The notes below the pieces were generated by a model that was given only the letters and a program-made list of their open reading frames with translations, did no database searches and was not told the origin of the DNA. The position numbers were made by a program, and so were the translations under genes. A DNA stretch of 64,000 nucleotides from Delphinus delphis (Eukaryota > Chordata > Mammalia > Artiodactyla > Delphinidae), in assembly GCF_949987515.2 (NCBI RefSeq), contig NC_082691.1, positions 62,069,740 through 62,133,739 of the forward strand, in the 5' to 3' direction. How positions within the stretch are numbered: position 1 is the stretch's first letter; each line of letters starts with the position of its first letter. This document shows positions 57,035 through 64,000 of the stretch, in pieces.

Positions 57035-57068
<34 letters not shown>

Positions 57069-57097
57069 AGAGAGAGAGAGAGAGAAAGAGAGAGAGA
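57035..57097. repeat. Compound (TG)n(AG)n microsatellite
   Basis: About 16 TG units run directly into an AG-rich tract with one aaag interruption. Confidence 0.97.
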
Positions 57098-57214
57098 CCG
57101 CCAGTCCTCAGAACACAAACTCCTTCTCTGCTTGCCCGCTGCCACCCGCTTGCCCTCCAGCGCATCCCCAGCTGGGCAAGCCACTAGCTCTCCCAGGCCA
57201 GCTCTCTTGGTTCT

Positions 57215-57605
57215 AATAAGTTAAGGTTAAAATGGAGTCTTTATAATCCTATCTATACATGAGAATCACTTGAAGAACTTAAACAACACTGATACCCAGG
57301 CATTCTGACTTAGTCGGGCAGGAGTATTTTTTTGTTTTTGCTTTACACGGGCTTCTCACCGCTGTGGCCTCTCCCGTTGCGGAGCACAGGCTCCGGACGC
57401 GCAGGCTCAGCAGCCATGGCTCACGGGCCCAGCCGCTCCACAGCACGTGGGATGTTCCCGGACCGGGGCACGAACCCGCGTCCCCTGCATCGGCAGGCAG
57501 ACTCTCAACCACTGCACCACCGGGGAAGCCCCATGGGCAGGGGTATTTTTAAACACTCCTCAGTGGTTGTGCTGAGCAGCCCATGTTGAGGACTGTGTTA
57601 AGAGG
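57215..57605 (+). mobile_element. MER5A-like fossil split by a CHR SINE
   Basis: The left part has 'atgagaatcacttgaagaac' and 'gatacccaggcattctgact'. The right part ends near 'tgttgaggactgtgtt'. The inverted SINE lies between. The layout parallels that at 45085-45562. Confidence 0.65.
57316..57550 (-). mobile_element. CHR-type SINE, short form, with target duplication
   Basis: Inverted element 57332-57534. A 16 bp direct repeat gggcagg(a/g)gtattttt, one mismatch, flanks it (57316-57331 and 57535-57550). It lies in intron 1, antisense to ADCYAP1R1. Confidence 0.94.
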
Positions 57606-58914
57606 TCAGAGCTCATCTTGCGTCCCGGGTCAGGGCTCGGGGGAGGAGGCCGTGAGTCTCATTTGTGGGGACCCAGTCCTGAAGGAAGGGGGTAGTGCTG
57701 TTGCCGTCTCAGGGGGCCCTGAGCACTCTTCCCAGGCCTCTTCCTCCAGGAAGCTTGCTTTATGTCCCAGGGCAGAGGTCTCTCCCAAGAGATGTGTTTC
57801 TGGTGGCATGTTGCTGGGAGTACAAGGGCGACGGCCTCCAGGAAGGAGCACCGTGTGTCCACTTAGAGACACAGGCCATGCATCCATTTCCCTCCTCTGG
57901 CTTTGTCTGGGCCCGGCTGGCTGTGAGGCAGGCCAAGGAGGGAGCTGAGGTGGTGAGTCACCTTCCTCTCGGCTAAGAAGGCTGAGACCCGCAGAAGCAA
58001 AGGTCTTGACTGTGGCCAAGTGCTGAGGCCAGAACCCAGGCCCAGGCCACAGGCTGTGCCGAGGGAGGTGCTGGGGGTACCCAGGACTGTCCTGGGTGGA
58101 AGCCTCCTTGACTCCAGACCCCAGCAGGCCTTGGCTTGACCTTGTCCTCTGTGCGGGAGAGTCAATCCGGGTCTCGGAGGCTTTCTGCCTTAGTAGCTCC
58201 TCTAGGCCCTCAGTCTTTAGCATCTGCTGAGAAGCTGTGGGCCCGGCCTTCCTCTCTTCCAGCCGGGTTGGTAGGGAACACCAGCTCCCTGCAGACAGGG
58301 CCTTGGCCTCCCCAGGGATAGTGGAGATGACCGACCCCTATGTGGACCACTGGTGTCACATCATGCCAGAGGCAGCCTGTGGCCACGAGGTGTATGGAAG
58401 GTCCTGGGAGTGGGTACAGAGGCTGAAGCCTGTGCTTGGGGTGCCCAGGGGTGCTGAGGCCAGTGCTTCCCCAGCCTGCCCAGGCCTTCCTGACCCCTGG
58501 GGGAGAGGCTGGGCCAGCATCCCCACGGCTACCCTGGGCTTCTCAGAGCATCTCCTGGGGATACCAAAGCCTCCCTCAGTATTTCCAAGTGGGCGCCAAA
58601 AAGGCAGAACAGTGGGTAGATGAAACGGACCCCCTTTTCCTTGAACCTTCCTGCGGCTGGTTTTCTGTCTCCTTTTCGGGTGCTCGTTTGTCACCAGATT
58701 GAGCTTGGAGAGGCCAAGGGGAGCTTGTTGAGGCAAGGAGAGAGGGAGGGAGGCAGCCACTGGGGGCACAAAGGGCCCCAGGGTACTGGCTGCTCTGCCC
58801 ATTGATGGGGGGTGTGTAAGGACTCATGGTTGGGAAGCAGCCCCCATGGGCCTCTTAAACCAGCCACCTGTGGGTTAGTGGTGGCCCTGACATGGGCCTA
58901 CTCAATCTCTTTAA

Positions 58915-59165
58915 TAATAGTAGTAACAAAACATTTTAATTACTGTATAGTATTTCATTGTATGGCTATGCAGGGGCCTGTTAACAGTGCCTGCTCGAAG
59001 GATGGTTGGCGGCCGCATTTTTTGCTATTGATGCTATTTTAAATGATGTTGCAGTGAATATCCTTTCATATGCTTCTTTCTGTATAAGCACAAATCTCTC
59101 TCTAGGATAGACACCCAGATGCAGAATTGCTGGCTTGCAGGGAATATGTGTTAATGATCAGTTTT
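58915..59165 (+). mobile_element. L1/HAL1-like LINE fragment
   Basis: 'tatagtatttcattgtatgg', 'tttgctattgatgctatttt', 'atgttgcagtgaatatcctt' and 'atgcagaattgctggcttgc' resemble the ORF2-end region of old L1-type elements. It is diverged and not coding. Confidence 0.55.
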
Positions 59166-60097
59166 AGAAGCTGACCGGACTCTTCCTCTGGGCATGTGCT
59201 GGGGCTCCCTCAGGCTCCTCACTCGACTGCCCGTGCCCTTTCTGGTCCTTAGTTGCAACTCGGGCCTCAGAGCCACAGGAGCTCTGGGGGGAAGGTCCTC
59301 GAGGTCCAGGCACATCCTTCTCAGTAGTCACTCTTTTTGTCTGTTGCATTGGTAAAGGCTTTATCCTGGAGGCCAAGTGGGCTGCGGCAGGGTGAAAGGA
59401 GGCTATGTTTGTTGGGGACCGGGCTTGGCTGCTGGAACAAAGCGGCCCTGTATGAGTGAGTGAGTTAGAGAGGAGGGCACGTAGCAGCCTGTAGCTAGGT
59501 AGGCCGTCAGGCTAGCTGGGTGGCTCAGCGCCGCGGGTGCGCTCAGTCATCCCGGCTCCTCTCGGTGTGTCGCTCCCCGCCTCTTGGTGTTGTCCTGGCG
59601 GCTCTGTCCAGCCTGGGTCTGGCATCGGGGAGGGGGAAAGAGCAGCAGGGGTGAGCACGTGATGCCTTAGGGACAGGTGGCGCATAGGTGGTACGTGTCA
59701 CTGTCACCCACCTTCCATAGGCGGGAAATTCATCATATGTCCGCACCTGAGAGCAAGAGGCACCTGGAAATGTCCTCTCCAGGTGGGCACGCGTGTGCCA
59801 GCTAAAACTCTCTTCCCGTGGAGGGAGATCTGGGGACACAGTCACCTGCTGCAGAGGAGAAAGCCATTCAGACCATTCTTGTAGGCGCCCGAGCCAGCGT
59901 GTTCCCTGCTGTACCACCAGTGCCTGGTAGTGAGTAGGCCCTCGGCCGGTGCTTGTGGGATAGAAGAATAAAGAATAGCACAAAGGCACGGAGGGGGGTT
60001 ACCCTTGGAGGCTTTGCTGCAGGTAGGGGTGGGGGGCTGTCGCCGCCCCTCTTATGCCGCCGGACCCGCAGGATTCATACCTTTCCTTTCTTTCTAG

Positions 60098-60185
60098 CCT
60101 GTAGATACCTGGGGCTGAACAGCAACTGCTGTGAGTGAGAGGCGGGCAGCACTGGCCTGAGCCTCCTTCTGGACTGAGAAGCATC
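60098..60185 (+). other. ADCYAP1R1: ADCYAP1R1 exon 2, 5' UTR part
   Basis: Starts after the acceptor ctttcctttctttctag. The 88 bp up to the start codon contain no other ATG. Together with the ATG-free exon 1 this leaves the annotated start as the first AUG of the mRNA. Confidence 0.85.
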
Positions 60186-60236
60186 ATGGCCAGTGTCATA
60201 CAGGCCTCCCTGGCTGCCCTCCTTCTGCTGCCTATG
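60186..60236 (+). CDS. ADCYAP1R1: ADCYAP1R1 coding exon 2: start codon and signal peptide
   Basis: First coding segment of the PACAP type I receptor (PAC1), a class B1 G-protein-coupled receptor of neural and endocrine cells. It binds PACAP and, more weakly, VIP, and signals mainly through Gs/adenylyl cyclase and also Gq/phospholipase C. This exon encodes 17 residues, [17 protein letters not shown], the hydrophobic core of the cleaved signal peptide. The core [10 protein letters not shown] agrees with the human protein as I know it, while the preceding residues differ. The ATG has a good context (A at -3, G at +4) and is the first in the transcript. The exon ends with a complete codon at atg|gtaagg (phase 0), in register with exon 3. 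The receptor continues beyond the window, so only the N-terminus can be judged. Confidence 0.96.
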
Positions 60237-61745
60237 GTAAGGGCCCAGGACCCTCCCCTCCATGACCAGCTAGAACCCCAGGCTCACCTGAGCTCCCACC
60301 CCAGATAACCCGTGTCTTTTGTGTGCTATCAGCCGAGCTCAATTCACATGGCTGGTATCTCTGCCAGGACCCCCCTGGACCATCTGGCACTTCTGGGTGA
60401 ACTAAAAAGGGTGCCCCTTCCTCAAGACCCTGTACCGATTTGACCAGAAATTGTTACATAATTTACAAATCTGTTATGATAGTAACATATGCGGCAGCCT
60501 TTAGAGTTGTACAGTACACAGCCTGCTCAACCGTATGCAGGGGCCCTCGTCAAGGCTGCAGAAGGCACTTGTGATCCTGGTCCCCAGCTCACTAGTCTCT
60601 GGCAGGTTAGGGCTCAGAAGGCTGCTCTCTGCTCATGTCTCTGAGTGAGAGAGATGGGGTGCAGGGTTCCCAGACATTGGGCCCTGCCCCTCAACCTGGG
60701 AATTCTGACCAGCATGGATGCAGCTGTCTTCAGAGCCCTGGATGCCAGTCCTGCCTCTGCCCTGCCTTACTGTGTGAACCGCAGACCAGCTCATCCCTTT
60801 CCGTGCACATCTGTGAACGGTCTGAGCTAGACTGGATCCCTGAGCACTGCTCCGGCAGCTTGGGATGCCTTGTGCCTGCCTCCACACTCGCCAGCATCCC
60901 CTTATGGGACCATCCCTGCCCTGGAGTTTTGAGTTGAAGTGACAACACTAGGATGCAGCTGTCGTGATAGCATCCGTGGGCTTTGAAGTTACTTGGTCCT
61001 ACACTTAAATCCAGTCTCTGCCACTAACCAGCCGTGTGACCTTGGGCAGGAGTTTCTAAACTTCTCTGAGCCCCGGTTCCCTCCTTTGTCACATGGGGCA
61101 GGAGTAGATGAGAGTGGCTACTAAGCCCCACGGAATGCTACCACTGTCCTTCACCTGCAGCTCCCGGGCCCCCAGAGGAGAGAGAGGATGAGCTCTCTCA
61201 GCCCCTCCTCTTTCTCACCTCCTGCTTGCTCCCCTAAAGTGCACTTGTAGCCTCGTGGTCTCTGGAGCTGGACTGCGTGGGTTTGAATCCTGGCTGTACA
61301 GTCTACTACACTGTGTGACCCTGAGCAAGTTTCGTAACGTCTCTGTGCTTAAGTTTCCCATCTGTGGAATGGGAAATGGTAAAAATAGCGCCTGCTTTGT
61401 AGTACTCTTGATATATATATGCGTGCATATGACAGAGTAATGCACTCAGTTAGTACAGTGCTCTGTGTGTACTTGCTAATGTTATTATAAGACATGGAAA
61501 CTGAGACCCAGGAAGCGGGTGGGATCTGCCCAGGTCCCACACTGAGTTGGTGAAGGGGAAGAGTCCTCATGGCGTCTGTGACGAAGTGGAGGCAGGGTCC
61601 CCGCTGGCTCTGAAACCTCTCTGTCACTGTCGTCTTCCTGCTTCTGTCACTCCCCTTCTCCCACTGCCCCGGAGGCTTAGGTAGCAGGGCTTGTCGGTGA
61701 ACCTCCCTGTTCCTTCTCACCATGTATCCCCTGTGCCTCCTGCAG
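60237..61745 (+). other. ADCYAP1R1: ADCYAP1R1 intron 2 with two MIR SINEs
   Basis: Bounded by gtaagg and by ctgtgcctcctgcag. MIR elements in sense orientation lie at about 60965-61135 ('accagccgtgtgaccttggg') and 61235-61500 ('gggtttgaatcctggctgta', 'tttcccatctgtggaatggg', 'tagtacagtgctctgtgtgt'). Nothing else was recognised. Confidence 0.85.
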
Positions 61746-61851
61746 GCTACCGCCATGCACTCTGACTGCATCTTCAAGAAGGGACAAGCCATGTGCCTGG
61801 AGAAGATTCAGAGGGCCAACGAGCTGATGGGCTTGAATGACTCCTCCCCAG
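61746..61851 (+). CDS. ADCYAP1R1: ADCYAP1R1 coding exon 3: start of the ectodomain
   Basis: 106 bp encoding 35 residues plus the first base of the next codon. It begins [20 protein letters not shown] and ends NDSSP, with the split glycine codon expected before the CPGMWD segment of the next exon. It completes the signal peptide (likely cleavage after the ATA, residue 20) and starts the extracellular hormone-binding domain. Cys25 and Cys34, which belong to the conserved disulfide framework of class B receptors, are present, as is the [11 protein letters not shown] helix. Compared with human as I recall it, position 30 is Gly instead of Glu and position 47 is Leu instead of Phe; Leu47 also occurs in rodents. 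The acceptor (ctcctgcag) and donor (ccccag|gtgagg) are strong, and the exon joins exon 2 in phase 0. Confidence 0.97.
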
Positions 61852-62784
61852 GTGAGGAGGGTGGCGGGGAGGGCCACCATCCCTGGCACATCCAGGCCAG
61901 CCTTAGAAGTGATGTCCCAGCCTCTGGCCAACTTATAGAAAGTAGTGGAGGGTACAGGTCCCTGGGTCCTTCAGAAAGCCCCTTGGGGTGATGGAGCCCT
62001 GGATCTGCTCTAGGCAGTGACACTGGGGTTGCCCTCCTTGGGGATGGCCTGCCCTGGATGCCTCCCTCTGGAAGGGGCTATCCCGGGTGACTGGACGTGG
62101 CCACCTTCACTCCCATGGGAGCTGGGATAGAGCTGGTGTCTGGGCTGAGCAGCAGCTGTCGGAGAGCTCGTTAGCAGGCTGCCTGGGCCTGGTGGTGGAA
62201 GGGACACAGCTGTTGCTGGTGGCCGAGCTAGAGAGCACCTGGTCTCCCCAGAGCATGAGGTGTGGGGTCATTTCCATCTCCTCGGCTCACTCCATCAGAA
62301 GGGAGAGAACAAGGCAGCAGGAGCCCCAGTCCTGTGCGTATCTGGTGCTTCCGTTCTCCTGGGGCTGCTACCAGCCTGGGGGGCCGGATGCTGCTTCCTT
62401 GTGCTGGATGGTACCACGCACCGCAGGACATGCAGTGGCCTTAGCTGTCCCATTAGATACCCCTAACTGCCCCTGATCTCAGTGACAGTCCCCAAAGCCT
62501 CACTTTTCTAGATGTCCCAAGGGAGTGGCATGGCCCCGGCTGAGAACCAGTGGTCCTGTGTAACCCCTTTCCTCCTGACTCCCCTGCTGTGCAGATGGGA
62601 CGCTGAGGCCCGTAGAGCAAGGGCACCCTCGGCTTCCTGACTCCAGCAGGGCCAGGGAGAGGGTCTGTGTGGGAAGTTGGGGGTTTGGGGGTAGGGGGCA
62701 TCGCTGGAGGACTCACCAGTCACTGGAGGGTGGGGTTCTCCACCCACCCTGGAGGGACCCACTTTCCCCCCGCTCCTCCCCATT

Positions 62785-62920
62785 TACAGGGAGCTCTTCT
62801 GGGCACCATCCGTTTAAATGCGGGGTTAGTCAGCAGCCCAGTTAAATGTGATCGTCCCGCTGGGCTGGGCTCCCCAGCCAGTCAGCTCAGCAGGCATTAA
62901 CTGGTAATGAAGTGACTCCC
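62785..62920. promoter_or_regulatory. Candidate regulatory stretch in intron 3
   Basis: Repeat-free, with two ttaaatg(c/t) motifs (ccgtttaaatgcggggt, cagttaaatgtgatcg), retained CpGs, and gcattaactggtaatgaagt. Composition only; function is inference. Confidence 0.25.
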
Positions 62921-63559
62921 AGCCATGCTGTCCTTTCCCTCCAGGTGAGCTGTTGCTCAACTCTCACTGAGGCCAAAAGTGGATCTGAGGCCTCACCAGC
63001 CAGGGAACCTGAGGCAGGGGGCCTAGGTGGGTGCACGGTTGCGGGAGACTCAAAGAATATCCTGTCCAGGCCTCTTGTCTAGGGGATGGGAATGTGGAGC
63101 CTGGAGGGCAGTGACTTTAGAACCATAGGAAGGGGAAGTGGCAGGCTCAGGTGGGCCTGGAACCCAGGTGCCTCCCTCCCAACCCGGGGCCATTGTTCCT
63201 GCTTCGCAGCTCTCAGGTATACTTGGGATCGAGTAGTAGGAAGCGTTCCGTAGGGATGGGTCGAGGTGGGATGTGGGGCTGGGACTGGGCCAGCAGGCAT
63301 GTAGGTGAAATGCACCTGTGGAGCCCCGGGCAGGGAGAGGACAAGACCTCCCCCCCCCAACCCCGCCGCCTTCCCCCCAGGGGCATCCAGGCAGAGGTGT
63401 GAGTGTGAGTGAGGCAGATGGAAGGATGGATGCCAGCCCAGGAGGGGCAGACCAGTGCTGCCGGGAGGGGCTCCCACCCCCAGGCATGCTCAGGAGAGGA
63501 CGATGAAAGGAATTCTCTGTGGGGAAGGATTCATGGAGAAGGTGGCCTTTACATCAGGT

Positions 63560-63735
63560 CCTTGGTCCTCAGACCTGGCTGTACGTCAGAGTCACCAGGG
63601 AGCTTTGAGGAAAATGTACCCAGGACACAATCCAAACCAGTTAGGCCAGAGCCTCACTCCACTGGAGTCACCGTGATTTTTAGAGGCTCCCCAGGCGATT
63701 CTGACGAGAAACTAGCTAAGAACCCCTGAGTTAGG
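63560..63735 (+). mobile_element. MER5A-like hAT fossil
   Basis: 'tggtcctcagacctggctgt', 'cagagtcaccagggagcttt' and the end 'gaaactagctaagaacccct' match MER5A order and size. It is non-coding. Confidence 0.75.
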
Positions 63736-64000
63736 CCCTAGGGAGGAGTAGGCACTTAATGGCAGGTGAGAGCTGAGGGATGGATGTTCTGGGCTGCGGG
63801 AACCACAGCAGCAAGAGGCGGGTGGGGGAAGGGAGTGAGCCCCCCCCTAGGTCTGGAACCCCGAATTGGAGTCGGTGGGGATGGGCTAGAGGGACGTGTG
63901 GCTGAGGGCCCGGGAGCAGGTATCTGTGTGTTGCACGTCTGCCGCCGCTGGAGTTGGAGGTCGGAGGGGACGGCAGTGGTGGCATCCCCTGAGCTGCCGT

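Larger units (their letters stand above)
61852..64000 (+). other. ADCYAP1R1: ADCYAP1R1 intron 3, 5' part (runs off the window)
   Basis: Begins gtgagg. The next coding exon, expected to start with the CPGMWDNITCW segment, was not found in any frame up to 64000. The intron contains a MER5A-like element near 63560-63735 and a candidate regulatory stretch at about 62785-62920. The rest is unique GC-rich sequence. Confidence 0.8.

Noticed and set aside
61852..64000. ADCYAP1R1 exon 4
   Set aside because: The expected CPGMWD-type segment with flanking splice sites was searched for by eye in all frames and not found. The superficially similar 'gggatgtggggctggg' near 63269 lacks the Cys-Pro-Gly start, the reading frame and an acceptor.

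Overview
The window is vertebrate, specifically mammalian, nuclear DNA with long non-coding stretches and one recognisable protein-coding gene. The lineage is almost certainly a cetacean (whale, dolphin or porpoise). It carries many copies of the tRNA-derived CHR-type SINE, in a short (~210 bp) and a long (~340 bp) form, several with intact target-site duplications. No BovB-like LINE of the ruminant type was recognised. The background is ordinary mammalian repeats: MIR, L2, MER5A-like, MLT-type LTRs and L1.

The gene is ADCYAP1R1 (PAC1, the PACAP receptor, a class B1 GPCR), on the + strand. Its 5' end lies at the right of the window. There is a CpG-island promoter (about 48.4-49.3 kb), a non-coding exon 1 ending at 49022, and an 11 kb first intron. 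Exon 2 (60098-60236) carries the start codon at 60186 and the hydrophobic signal peptide core. Exon 3 (61746-61851) encodes the first part of the hormone-binding ectodomain. The rest of the receptor lies beyond the right edge. The first two coding segments join in phase and match the known protein closely.

Positions 1-48400 are intergenic DNA upstream of ADCYAP1R1. In other mammals this interval separates it from GHRHR, but no GHRHR exon was recognised. The interval holds about a dozen CHR SINEs, MIR and L2 remnants, one complete solo retroviral LTR (8323-8783, with TG...CA ends and a 4 bp target duplication), a 5'-truncated L1 nested in an older LTR (41.3-42.5 kb), a long polypyrimidine microsatellite (11.85-12.1 kb), and several repeat-free stretches dense in homeodomain-like TAAT cores that look like candidate enhancers. 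Introns 1-3 hold two long TG microsatellites, a hAT-type fossil, MIRs, an L1-like fragment, two MER5A fossils (one split by a SINE) and further candidate regulatory stretches.

No previously undescribed gene system was found. The least explained signals are a 94 bp near-identical duplication (28493-28586 and 30396-30489) beside a strong CTCF-like motif, and the TAAT-rich unique stretches. Repeat boundaries without visible target-site duplications are approximate, and family names were given by eye.
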